Assembly (NCBI GenBank): GCA_002469805.1
Contig: DKNW01000126.1
Coordinates: 1 to 17,761, forward strand
Reading direction: 5' to 3'
Length of the DNA: 17,761 bases
DNA from: Rhodobiaceae bacterium UBA7378
Lineage (GTDB): Bacteria; Pseudomonadota; Alphaproteobacteria; RS24
Shown: positions 7,373-14,588 of the stretch, in pieces
Position numbering within the stretch: the stretch's first letter is position 1
How the letters are laid out: each line of letters opens with the position of its first letter
Program-made: the position numbers and the translations under genes
Notes under the pieces: generated by a model
Told to the model about the DNA's origin: nothing
What the model saw: the letters and a program-made list of their open reading frames with translations, nothing else
Database searches by the model: none

Positions 7373-8674
7373 CTAGTAGATCGGGAACTGGGCGCACAGC
7401 GCTTTTACTTGTTGTTTAACTCTGGCTTCGGCTTCGGGTGCCTCATTGCCATCAGCCACGGCGATTGCATCCAGAACCTCGGCGATCAGATCCCCGATAC
7501 GGCGAAACTCAGCAACGCCAAATCCGCGCGTTGTGCCAGCCGGCGTGCCAAGACGCACGCCCGAGGTCACCATTGGTTTTTCTGGATCAAACGGCACACC
7601 ATTTTTGTTACATGTAATATTTGCACGCTCCAATGCGGCTTCGGAAATATCGCCCGTCAGCCCCTTGGGACGCAGATCGACAAGCACTAGGTGGTTCTCG
7701 GTGCCGCCAGAAACAATATCAAATCCGTGGCCTTGTAGCGTATCGGCCAACGCACGGGCATTATTCACAACCTGTTGAATATACAGCTTATAATCTGGTT
7801 CCAATGCCTCGCCAAAAGCCACGGCTTTTGCCGCAATGACATGCATGAGCGGACCGCCCTGAATGCCGGGGAAGATGGCTGAGTTGAACTTTTTGCCCAG
7901 TGCTTCGTCATTGGACAAAATCAGCCCACCGCGCGGACCACGCAAAGTTTTATGCGTTGTTGTGGTCACGGCATGTGCATGCGGCAATGGGCTTGGATGG
8001 GCGCCCCCCGCAACAAGGCCGGAAATATGCGCCATATCAACCAGCAAGTAAGCGCCAACACTGTCGGCAATTTCGCGGAAGCGGGCAAAGTCAATCACAC
8101 GAGGATAGGCTGAGCCACCCGCAATAATCAGCTTTGGCTGGTGCTCTTTGGCAAGCGCTTCAACTTCATCGAAATCAATACGATGGTCATCACGCCGCAC
8201 GCCATATTGCACGGCATTAAACCATTTGCCGGATTGGTTGGGTGCCGCGCCGTGGGTCAAATGCCCACCGGCCGCGAGGCTCATGCCCAAAATTGTGTCG
8301 CCTGGCTGAATAAGAGCTTGCATAACCGCCTGATTGGCCTGCGAACCAGAGTTCGGCTGCACATTTGCATAGGCGCAATCATATAGTTTGCATACGCGCT
8401 CAATCGCCAGCGCTTCAGCCACATCAACATGTTCACAGCCGCCATAATATCGGCGGCCCGGATAGCCTTCGGCGTATTTATTGGTCAGAATTGATCCCTG
8501 CACCTGCATCACGGCACTGGAGACAATATTTTCGGAGGCGATCAGTTCAATCTGTTCGCGTTGACGGGCCAACTCATTGCCCATTACCTGCGCTATGTCC
8601 GGATCTCGTGCCGCGATATCTTCGCTAAAAAACGGATTGTTGCCGGCCACCGGAAGTTCTTTGCTTTCCGACAT
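7373..8674 (-). CDS. glyA: Serine hydroxymethyltransferase
   Basis: Interconverts serine and glycine with transfer of a one-carbon unit to tetrahydrofolate, using pyridoxal phosphate. The chosen ATG at 8674 follows an AAGGA site and gives 433 residues starting MSESKEL, the usual length; an earlier in-frame start at 8728 would add 18 residues with no family similarity. Motifs: IELIASEN at 42-49, the YYGGCEHVD stretch near 76-84, the conserved SGSQAN at 109-114, and TTTTHKTLRGPRGG at 237-250 with the cofactor lysine at 242. The end carries PAGTTRGFG. It is first of the glyA-nrdR-rib run, with 118 bases upstream that could hold the operon promoter. Confidence 0.97.
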   Translation of the reverse strand: MSESKELPVAGNNPFFSEDIAARDPDIAQVMGNELARQREQIELIASENIVSSAVMQVQGSILTNKYAEGYPGRRYYGGCEHVDVAEALAIERVCKLYDCAYANVQPNSGSQANQAVMQALIQPGDTILGMSLAAGGHLTHGAAPNQSGKWFNAVQYGVRRDDHRIDFDEVEALAKEHQPKLIIAGGSAYPRVIDFARFREIADSVGAYLLVDMAHISGLVAGGAHPSPLPHAHAVTTTTHKTLRGPRGGLILSNDEALGKKFNSAIFPGIQGGPLMHVIAAKAVAFGEALEPDYKLYIQQVVNNARALADTLQGHGFDIVSGGTENHLVLVDLRPKGLTGDISEAALERANITCNKNGVPFDPEKPMVTSGVRLGTPAGTTRGFGVAEFRRIGDLIAEVLDAIAVADGNEAPEAEARVKQQVKALCAQFPIY

Positions 8675-8709
8675 GCTAGGTCCTTTCACCCACAAGTTTG
8701 CGATGACAG

Positions 8710-8722
8710 TTGTGTACCACAA
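8710..8722. repeat. Inverted repeat TTGTG-N3-CACAA upstream of glyA
   Basis: A perfect 5-base inverted repeat with a 3-base centre, 36 bases before the glyA start. On the coding strand it overlaps a weak -10-like TACACA that stands 17 bases after a TTGGTG, so it is placed like an operator. No regulator is recognised and both promoter hexamers are poor, so the assignment is tentative. Confidence 0.3.
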
Positions 8723-8792
8723 TCGCACGCCGTCACCAACCGACGTTGATCGCCATCTCGTCGCAGGTAATCAATATCAACAGAAACCTTTA

Positions 8793-9557
8793 TTACGCCC
8801 ACATGTTTCGCGCGATAAGCACCGACTTCAGCAACGCACAATCGTCGGTCATAATGCCGTCGACGCCCATATCCACTAATTCGTGCATGGTTGATTCGTC
8901 ATTTACCGTCCAAACATGCACCTGCAAGCCCAGCTTGTGCGCATGCGCAACAATCGGCGCACTCACAAAAGATACACCATTGCGGCTAAAAGGCAGTTGT
9001 AAGCAACCGGCTGAGAACCGAGCATTAAGCCCCATCCAAGCCGCTAAATGGAACCGCGCAGATTCTGTGACCCCCGCAACATGGCTCAAGGGCCGCCCGA
9101 CAAGCCGACAAACTTTCGACACGCGCGCATCGTTGAAAGCCGCAATATTTAGCCGCGCATCATCGTTCAGGCGACGCACAAGATCAGCTAATGGCTTGAC
9201 CACTGGCCAAGCCTTAGCATCAATATTAAACCGGCAAGCTGGAAACGCTTCCAGCACGTCTGCAAGCCGCGGGATAGCATGGTCGCCAGCAATGCGGATG
9301 GCGTCTACATCGGCGGCATCGAGGGCGCTAATGGCGATGTCATCGCCCGTCATGCGCAACAGGCTGTCATCGTGAAAGGCAAAAACCTCGCCATCGCGTG
9401 AGGCGTGGACATCCGTTTCCATATAGACATAGCCTTGCGCGGCAGCGTCAGCAAAAGCAGCCATGGTGTTTTCAGGTGCGTTGCGATCGCCACCCCGATG
9501 GGCGAAAGCAAGCATACCGTCATATTCAAGAAAGGCGTATCGCGGCGTGGGGCGCAT
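8793..9557 (-). CDS. Glycerophosphodiester phosphodiesterase
   Basis: Hydrolyses glycerophosphodiesters, the deacylated phospholipid head groups, to glycerol 3-phosphate and an alcohol. The catalytic HRGG at residues 20-23, APENT at 27-31, the metal ligands in METDVH (Glu47, Asp49) and HDDSLLRMT (His62) are all present, as is FNIDAK near 109. The end has VHVWTVNDE and a GVDGIMTDD block, which is the standard close of the barrel. I chose the ATG at 9557 (254 residues) because GGATGAAATC precedes it; a TTG at 9569 has no ribosome site. No signal peptide is visible, so it is probably cytoplasmic, like UgpQ. It is upstream of glyA on the same strand, 118 bases away, and divergent from the DUF1295 gene. 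Confidence 0.93.
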   Translation of the reverse strand: MRPTPRYAFLEYDGMLAFAHRGGDRNAPENTMAAFADAAAQGYVYMETDVHASRDGEVFAFHDDSLLRMTGDDIAISALDAADVDAIRIAGDHAIPRLADVLEAFPACRFNIDAKAWPVVKPLADLVRRLNDDARLNIAAFNDARVSKVCRLVGRPLSHVAGVTESARFHLAAWMGLNARFSAGCLQLPFSRNGVSFVSAPIVAHAHKLGLQVHVWTVNDESTMHELVDMGVDGIMTDDCALLKSVLIARNMWA

Positions 9558-9601
9558 GATTTCATCCAATTTATTGCTGACACGCTGGGCCGGTGTCGCT
9601 T

Positions 9602-9609
9602 ATTATAAT
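9602..9609. promoter_or_regulatory. Palindromic -10-like element between divergent genes
   Basis: ATTATAAT is its own reverse complement and contains a perfect TATAAT on each strand (9604-9609 on plus, 9607-9602 on minus). For the minus-strand phosphodiesterase it would start RNA near 9595, leaving a leader of about 38 bases. For the plus strand it would start RNA near 9616, just past the DUF1295 ATG at 9612. Neither direction has a good -35 at 17 bases. The minus-strand promoter is therefore the likelier one. Confidence 0.45.
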
Positions 9610-9611
9610 GC

Positions 9612-10415
9612 ATGTTAGATATTACAATTTTATTCGCTAGTCCCGTCACAGCGGGTGCCGTTTCCGCCGCGATGCTTCTTATCTCTGTATGGATTGTTAG
9701 CCTTTTACTAAAAGATGCCAGTATTATCGACATGTTCTGGGGCGGCGGCTTTGCGCTTATCGCCGCGGTTGCACTGGCTGTTGGCAGTAATCTAAGCCCT
9801 GCAGCACTTGCACTGGCAAGCCTGGTCGTGCTTTGGGGTTTGCGGCTGTGGTTGCATTTATTTTTGCGTTGGCGACGCGAAGGGGTTGAAGACTTTCGGT
9901 ACCAACGCATGCGCGCCTATCACGGCAACAATTTCTGGTGGCGCAGCCTGTTTACCGTCTTCGCGTTTCAAGGTTTATTGATGTGGCTCATCGCCATGCC
10001 CTATATGACCGCGCTCGATTTCGGTGGCCCGTCTGCGGCCCCTATCGGCGCATTGATTGGCCTCGCCATTGCTTTGGGCGGACTTATCATGGAAACAATG
10101 TCGGATATTCAGCTTACAAAGTTCCGCGCCACAGCCCAGCCCGGCGACCTCCTGACCGATGGCTGGTGGTCGCGCACCCGCCACCCGAATTATTTCGGCG
10201 ATGCAATGTTCTGGTGGGGCATCTGGGTTGCCGCGGTCGCGACAACGCCGGAAATTATCTGGACAATTTACGCGCCTGCGCTGATGAACTTCCTGATCGT
10301 GCGCGTCTCCGGAGCCGCCATGTTAGAGCGCCATATGATCAAAAAACCCGGATATGAGGAATACATGGCGCGCACCAACCGTTTCGTGCCGCGCATTTTC
10401 ACCAACCGATCCTAA
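9612..10415 (+). CDS. DUF1295 family integral membrane protein (steroid 5-alpha-reductase/ICMT-like fold)
   Basis: A 267-residue multi-spanning protein with hydrophobic segments at about 8-33, 40-60, 62-84, 112-132, 140-160 and 195-230. Family motifs are clear: KDASIIDMFWG at 34-44, RWRREGVEDFRYQRMR near 87-101, and DGWWSRTRHPNYFGD at 183-197 with the HPN triplet at 191-193. The family shares its fold with steroid 5-alpha-reductases and isoprenylcysteine methyltransferases; the substrate is unknown and I do not assign one. The start is uncertain: the ATG at 9612 has no ribosome site and lies three bases after a TATAAT. The next in-frame ATG (9672) would remove 20 residues and cut into the first membrane segment. 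Its stop codon overlaps that of the convergent dehydrogenase. Confidence 0.9.
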   Translation: MLDITILFASPVTAGAVSAAMLLISVWIVSLLLKDASIIDMFWGGGFALIAAVALAVGSNLSPAALALASLVVLWGLRLWLHLFLRWRREGVEDFRYQRMRAYHGNNFWWRSLFTVFAFQGLLMWLIAMPYMTALDFGGPSAAPIGALIGLAIALGGLIMETMSDIQLTKFRATAQPGDLLTDGWWSRTRHPNYFGDAMFWWGIWVAAVATTPEIIWTIYAPALMNFLIVRVSGAAMLERHMIKKPGYEEYMARTNRFVPRIFTNRS

Positions 10416-11302
10416 ATTTCGCCTTGTAACATGCGCATAATGCCCGAAAAGTCGAGACCATCTGCACCGGCTTCTGACATTTGCTGATAGAGCGATGTGG
10501 CGCGCGCGCCCATTGGCGTCTCGCAGGTCGCTGTCTGGGCAGCTTCTTGCGACAGGACAAGGTCTTTCAACATCATCGCCGCTGTGAAACCAGCCTGATA
10601 GTCATTATTGGCCGGGCTGGCAGGCACCGGCCCGGGCATTGGGCAATAACTCGTCATCGACCAGCACTGGCCCGACGCGGTTGACGAAATATCAAAGAAT
10701 GTCTGGGCGTCCAAACCCAGTTTCTCGCCCAACATAAATGCCTCGCATGTGCCGATCATGGAAATGCCCAGCAGCATATTATTGCAAATCTTGGCAACCT
10801 GACCATTGCCACTGGCACCGGCATGGAAAATATTCTTACCCATAACCTCAAGCACCGGCTGCGCTTGACGGTAGGCTGCATCCGAGCCGCCGACCATAAA
10901 GGTTAGCGTGCCCGCCGACGCCCCACCGACGCCGCCCGAAACTGGCGCATCGACCATATCAAAACCGGCGTTCAGTGCCGCGCCGCTGACGCGCCGCGCT
11001 GTGTCGACATCAATCGTCGAACTATCGATCAATAACGCACCTGCCTTGGCAGATGCCAGCACACCCGCATCGCCCAGATATACCTCCTCGACATGACGCC
11101 CGGCTGGTAGCATGGTGACAATAATTTCTGCCTGCGAAACAGCCGCCGCGATATCATTAGCCGCTGTGCCGCTCGCTGTCCCCAACTCTCGCATTGCCGC
11201 GTCCACATGGTCGAACCCCGCTACATTATGTCCAGCGGCGGCGAGGTTTTTCGCCATTGGCAGCCCCATATTCCCCAGACCAACAAAACCAATTTCAGCC
11301 AT
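10412..11302 (-). CDS. mmsB: 3-hydroxyisobutyrate dehydrogenase
   Basis: Oxidises 3-hydroxyisobutyrate to methylmalonate semialdehyde with NAD+ in valine breakdown. The ATG at 11302 follows GGAGAG and gives 296 residues beginning MAEIGFVGLGNMG, with the GxGxxG nucleotide loop at 8-13. Substrate motif DAPVSGG lies at 118-124, and GNGQVAKICNN carries the catalytic lysine at 171 and Asn175. The stretch CWSMTSYCPMPGPVP followed by NNDYQAGF is specific to true hydroxyisobutyrate dehydrogenases within the beta-hydroxyacid family. It overlaps the upstream hydrolase gene by 8 bases (ATGGCTGA), so translation is likely coupled. An earlier in-frame start at 11356 lies inside that gene and adds unrelated sequence. 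Confidence 0.95.
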   Translation of the reverse strand: MAEIGFVGLGNMGLPMAKNLAAAGHNVAGFDHVDAAMRELGTASGTAANDIAAAVSQAEIIVTMLPAGRHVEEVYLGDAGVLASAKAGALLIDSSTIDVDTARRVSGAALNAGFDMVDAPVSGGVGGASAGTLTFMVGGSDAAYRQAQPVLEVMGKNIFHAGASGNGQVAKICNNMLLGISMIGTCEAFMLGEKLGLDAQTFFDISSTASGQCWSMTSYCPMPGPVPASPANNDYQAGFTAAMMLKDLVLSQEAAQTATCETPMGARATSLYQQMSEAGADGLDFSGIMRMLQGEI

Positions 11303-12335
11303 GTGTCTCTCCAAGTTTAAGTTCATCCGCGCCCAGCGGCGCAAATATAGCTTCAATGTCCTGCGCTGTAACCGCGCCGTGATGTGGCGGCGTCCAAGCC
11401 GGTGCGTTGTCTTTGTCTAGAATAACGGCCCGCACACCCTCATAAAAATCTGGGCGCGCCATGAGGCGCGTTACGGCCCGCATTTCCATACGCATACATT
11501 CGTCAAAATCAGCTTGCGCCCCGACCCGCATCTGATGCAGGGCGACACCAGCACTCATGGGCGATTTTGTATTAATAATGCCGGTCTGCTCAGCGGCCCA
11601 CGGCGTATTAGCGGCATCGAGTTTTGCAAGAATATCGACCACCGTATCGGCACAAAAAGCCGCGTCGATATCATCGCGCATGTCTGCCAGCGGTGCGGGG
11701 CCTACGTCTTGGTTAAACGCGTCCAGCGTCGCCGCAATATCCTCACCCGCTGCGAGGTGTTGTTTTAGCACCACCAATTGGGACGCAGGCGTAAACTGGG
11801 TTGCGATGCCAGTATACACTAAATCTTCGGCGCGAAGCCGTGCGCCAGTGAGTACCAGATACGTGCCGATGTAGCCTGGCAAGCGTGGCAAAAAATACGT
11901 CCCCCCAACGTCAGGCAGCAAACCAATGCCGGTTTCCGGCATTGCAAAAACCGTGTTTTCAGTGGATACGCGATAAGCACCATGCACCGAAACACCAACG
12001 CCACCCCCCATCGTTATGCCATCAATGAGCGCGATATAGGGCTTGGGGAATGTTTTGATCAGATGGTTGAGCGTGTATTCCTCGCGGTAGAACCCGGTAG
12101 TCTCGGGCGCGTTGGCGCGCCCCCAATCGTGCAGGGCGCGAATATCACCCCCCGCGCAAAATCCCTTTTCTCCTGCCCCTTCAATAATGACATGGGAAAT
12201 AGCGGCATCGCCCGCCCAGCGGTTCAGCACCGGGGTTATGTCTCGCACCATCGATAGGGTTAGCGCGTTAAGCGCTGCCGGTCGGTTCAGCGTGATAACG
12301 CCGCTGGCGCCGTTTTGGGCAAAAGTAACGTCCAT
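11295..12335 (-). CDS. 3-hydroxyisobutyryl-CoA hydrolase (enoyl-CoA hydratase family)
   Basis: Releases 3-hydroxyisobutyrate from its CoA ester in the valine pathway. The crotonase fold is seen in GFCAGGD at 58-64 and the oxyanion-hole GGGVG at 110-114. Features that set the hydrolase apart from plain hydratases are present: FYREEY near 82-87, AMPETGIGLLPDVGG at 131-145 with Glu134 and Asp142 at the spacing of the hydrolase catalytic pair, and the C-terminal FYEGVRAVILDKD with PAW after it. Its 346 residues suit the hydrolase, whereas hydratases are near 260. The ATG overlaps the stop of the dehydrogenase before it by one base (TAATG). Methacrylyl-CoA hydratase, the enzyme acting just before it, is not encoded in the window. 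Confidence 0.93.
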   Translation of the reverse strand: MDVTFAQNGASGVITLNRPAALNALTLSMVRDITPVLNRWAGDAAISHVIIEGAGEKGFCAGGDIRALHDWGRANAPETTGFYREEYTLNHLIKTFPKPYIALIDGITMGGGVGVSVHGAYRVSTENTVFAMPETGIGLLPDVGGTYFLPRLPGYIGTYLVLTGARLRAEDLVYTGIATQFTPASQLVVLKQHLAAGEDIAATLDAFNQDVGPAPLADMRDDIDAAFCADTVVDILAKLDAANTPWAAEQTGIINTKSPMSAGVALHQMRVGAQADFDECMRMEMRAVTRLMARPDFYEGVRAVILDKDNAPAWTPPHHGAVTAQDIEAIFAPLGADELKLGETHG

Positions 12336-13465
12336 TATGCGTTCAACAAATGCCGCGCAATAATCACGCGCATAATCTCGTTTGTACCTTCGAGAATTTG
12401 GTGAACGCGCAGATCACGCACCATGCGCTCAACCTCATAATCCTGCAAGTAACCATACCCGCCATGGATCTGCAGTGCTTCATTGGCAACGTTAAAACCA
12501 GTATCGGTAACAAATCGCTTAGCCATAGCGGAACGTTTCGTGCGGTCCGGATCATTAGCATCAAGCGCACGGGCCGCGTCATACAGCATCAGTCGTGCGG
12601 CTTGTAAATCTGTCGCCATATCAGCCAGCTTGAATTGTATCGCCTGAAAATCGCTAATCTTGCTGCCGAATTGCTCACGCTCACCAGCATAGGCCAGCGC
12701 CTTATCAAAAGCGCGCTGAGCCGTACCAAGCGAACAGGCCGCAATGTTCAACCGCCCGCCGTCGAGACCCTTCATGGCAAATTTGAAGCCCTCGCCTTCA
12801 TTACCCAGCAGGTTTTCGACGGGCACGCAACAATCTTCGAAAATGACCTGAGCCGTTGGCTGATTGTTCCAGCCCATTTTTCGCTCATTTGCACCGAAAC
12901 TCAGGCCGGGCGTGTCCTTTTCAATCAAAAAGCAGGAAACTCCACCTGCACCATCGTCGCCCGTGCGCACCATCACGACGTAAAGATCAGATTGGCCCGC
13001 GCCGGAAATGAATGCTTTGCCACCGTTCAAAACATAATGATCGCCTTCGCGAACGGCCCGCGAGCGCATAGCTGCCGCGTCTGAACCGGAATCTGGCTCC
13101 GTCAGACAATAGCTCGCCATCATATCCATGCGCATAAGTGGCGGCAGATACTTCGCTCGCTGGCTGTCATTGCCGAAACTGTCAATCATCCAACTCGCCA
13201 TGTTGTGAATTGTCAGATAGGCCGCGGTCGATGTGCACCCCGCCGACAGTGCTTCAAACACAAGCGCTGCCTCAAGTCGGCTTAATCCCGACCCGCCATG
13301 TTCTTCGCCCACATAAACGCCAGCAAACCCTAGCGCTGCAAGCTCGCGCAAAACATCGGTTGGAAAAATTCTTTCCGCATCCCATTTCGACGCGTGCGGT
13401 GCCATTTCCGACATGGCGAAGTCATACGCCATATCCTGAATGGCCTTTTGTTCCTCGGTAAACAT
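12335..13465 (-). CDS. Acyl-CoA dehydrogenase, probable isobutyryl-CoA dehydrogenase
   Basis: FAD enzyme that introduces a double bond into an acyl-CoA, here most likely isobutyryl-CoA to methacrylyl-CoA. The ATG at 13465 follows AGGAGGG and gives 376 residues. Motifs: YCLTEPDSGSDA at 119-130 (flavin and substrate contact), GGKAFISGAG near 148-157, MGWNNQPTAQVIFED near 197-211, LQIHGGYGYL at 331-340, and VHQILEGTNEIMR with the catalytic glutamate at 359. The MGWNNQPT and RVHQILEG blocks resemble human ACAD8, the isobutyryl-CoA enzyme, more than butyryl- or isovaleryl-type relatives. It is first in the three-gene valine operon, and the next two genes support that substrate. An in-frame start at 13522 would overlap the promoter region and is rejected. 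Confidence 0.93.
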   Translation of the reverse strand: MFTEEQKAIQDMAYDFAMSEMAPHASKWDAERIFPTDVLRELAALGFAGVYVGEEHGGSGLSRLEAALVFEALSAGCTSTAAYLTIHNMASWMIDSFGNDSQRAKYLPPLMRMDMMASYCLTEPDSGSDAAAMRSRAVREGDHYVLNGGKAFISGAGQSDLYVVMVRTGDDGAGGVSCFLIEKDTPGLSFGANERKMGWNNQPTAQVIFEDCCVPVENLLGNEGEGFKFAMKGLDGGRLNIAACSLGTAQRAFDKALAYAGEREQFGSKISDFQAIQFKLADMATDLQAARLMLYDAARALDANDPDRTKRSAMAKRFVTDTGFNVANEALQIHGGYGYLQDYEVERMVRDLRVHQILEGTNEIMRVIIARHLLNA

Positions 13466-13485
13466 AAACCCTCCTACGATGCCAC

Positions 13486-13515
13486 TTTGTACACCCTTTC
13501 GGTGGGCCCCTGCAA
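13486..13515 (-). promoter_or_regulatory. Candidate promoter of the valine-degradation operon
   Basis: On the minus strand TTGCAG (13515-13510) and TACAAA (13491-13486) are separated by 18 bases. RNA would start near 13479, leaving a leader of about 14 bases that holds the strong AGGAGGG ribosome site. The hexamers match the housekeeping consensus only partly. Confidence 0.4.
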
Positions 13516-13540
13516 TCGCCACACGCCCTTTACGAAGAGA

Positions 13541-13569
13541 TTGCCGCCATCGGACAGGCGCGCTATGAA
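13541..13569 (+). promoter_or_regulatory. Candidate hemB promoter
   Basis: TTGCCG (13541-13546) and TATGAA (13564-13569) stand exactly 17 bases apart. RNA would start near 13576, between two possible hemB start codons, which favours the second (13592). The element is divergent from the valine operon promoter, with about 25 bases between the two -35 boxes. Confidence 0.45.
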
Positions 13570-13591
13570 TACGCGGGAACCGGAGAAACCA

Positions 13592-14581
13592 ATGATAAAC
13601 CGAAAATTTCCAGAAACTCGTTTGCGGCGCCTGCGCCAGAGCGACTGGTCGCGCCGGCTGGTCCGCGAAACCCGGCTTAGCGTTGATGATCTCATTTGGC
13701 CGCTTTTCATTATTGACGGCGAGAATACGCGCACGCCTATCGCTTCAATGCCCGGCGTCGAGCGTCTGACGATTGATCTCGCGGTTGAAGCGGCACGTGA
13801 AGCCGCAGATCTGGGCATTCCGGTGCTGGCACTTTTTCCCAATACACCGGCAGAGCTTAGAAATGCCGAGGGGACGCAAGCCTATAGTCCCGACAATTTG
13901 GTTTGTCGGGCAACGCAAGCCATTAAATCTGCCGTGCCGCAAATTGGCATTTTATGCGATGTCGCACTCGACCCTTATACCGACCATGGGCATGACGGAT
14001 TGATGGCTGATGGCGAAATTTTGAACGATGAAACTGTGGAGGCACTGGTGCGCCAGACGCTAATCCAGGTTGCGGCGGGTTGCGATATCATCGCACCATC
14101 CGATATGATGGATGGGCGCATCGGGGCCATTCGTACCGCGCTCGAAGCCAAAAGCCATACCAACACGCTGATTATGGCCTATAGCGCAAAATATGCGTCG
14201 GCGTTTTACGGGCCGTTCCGCGAGGCTGTCGGGTCGGGCGACCGGCTGAAAGGCGACAAGCGCACCTATCAGATGGACGCAGCCAACTCAGATGAAGCCT
14301 TGCAGGAAATCGCGCTCGATATCGAAGAAGGCGCAGACATGGTAATGGTGAAGCCGGGCATGCCCTATCTCGATATTGTAAGCCGGTGCAAACAATCATT
14401 TGGCGTGCCGACATTTGCATATCAGGTGTCCGGTGAGTTCGCCATGCTCGCCGGTGCCATTGAGCGCGATTGGCTCGACCGCGACGCTATCATTCTGGAA
14501 AGCCTAACCGCGTTTAAGCGCGCTGGTGCTGACGGCATGCTGACTTATTTCGCGCGCGACGCCGCTCGCCTGCTGGCTTAA
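13592..14581 (+). CDS. hemB: Porphobilinogen synthase (delta-aminolevulinic acid dehydratase)
   Basis: Condenses two 5-aminolevulinate molecules to porphobilinogen for haem and other tetrapyrroles. The ATG at 13592 has GGAG six bases upstream and gives 329 residues, the normal length. An ATG at 13565 has no good ribosome site and overlaps the candidate -10. Schiff-base lysines are at 200 (AYSAKYAS) and 254 (MVKPGMPY). The metal region reads DVALDPYTDHGHDG at 123-136: the three zinc cysteines of the E. coli or yeast type are Ala125, Asp127 and Asp135. This is the Asp-rich class that does not need catalytic zinc and usually responds to Mg2+. It faces the lipoprotein protease gene tail to tail, with seven bases between stops. 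Confidence 0.97.
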   Translation: MINRKFPETRLRRLRQSDWSRRLVRETRLSVDDLIWPLFIIDGENTRTPIASMPGVERLTIDLAVEAAREAADLGIPVLALFPNTPAELRNAEGTQAYSPDNLVCRATQAIKSAVPQIGILCDVALDPYTDHGHDGLMADGEILNDETVEALVRQTLIQVAAGCDIIAPSDMMDGRIGAIRTALEAKSHTNTLIMAYSAKYASAFYGPFREAVGSGDRLKGDKRTYQMDAANSDEALQEIALDIEEGADMVMVKPGMPYLDIVSRCKQSFGVPTFAYQVSGEFAMLAGAIERDWLDRDAIILESLTAFKRAGADGMLTYFARDAARLLA

Positions 14582-14588
14582 CCGTCAT

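Noticed and set aside
8675..8792. Possible riboswitch (glycine or FMN) before glyA
   Set aside because: The 118 bases are too short for the full FMN element, and I see no conserved core of either class; only a small inverted repeat is present.
13565..13591. Earlier hemB start codon at 13565
   Set aside because: No good ribosome site precedes it, and it overlaps a candidate -10 box. The ATG at 13592 has GGAG at the right distance and gives the normal protein length.
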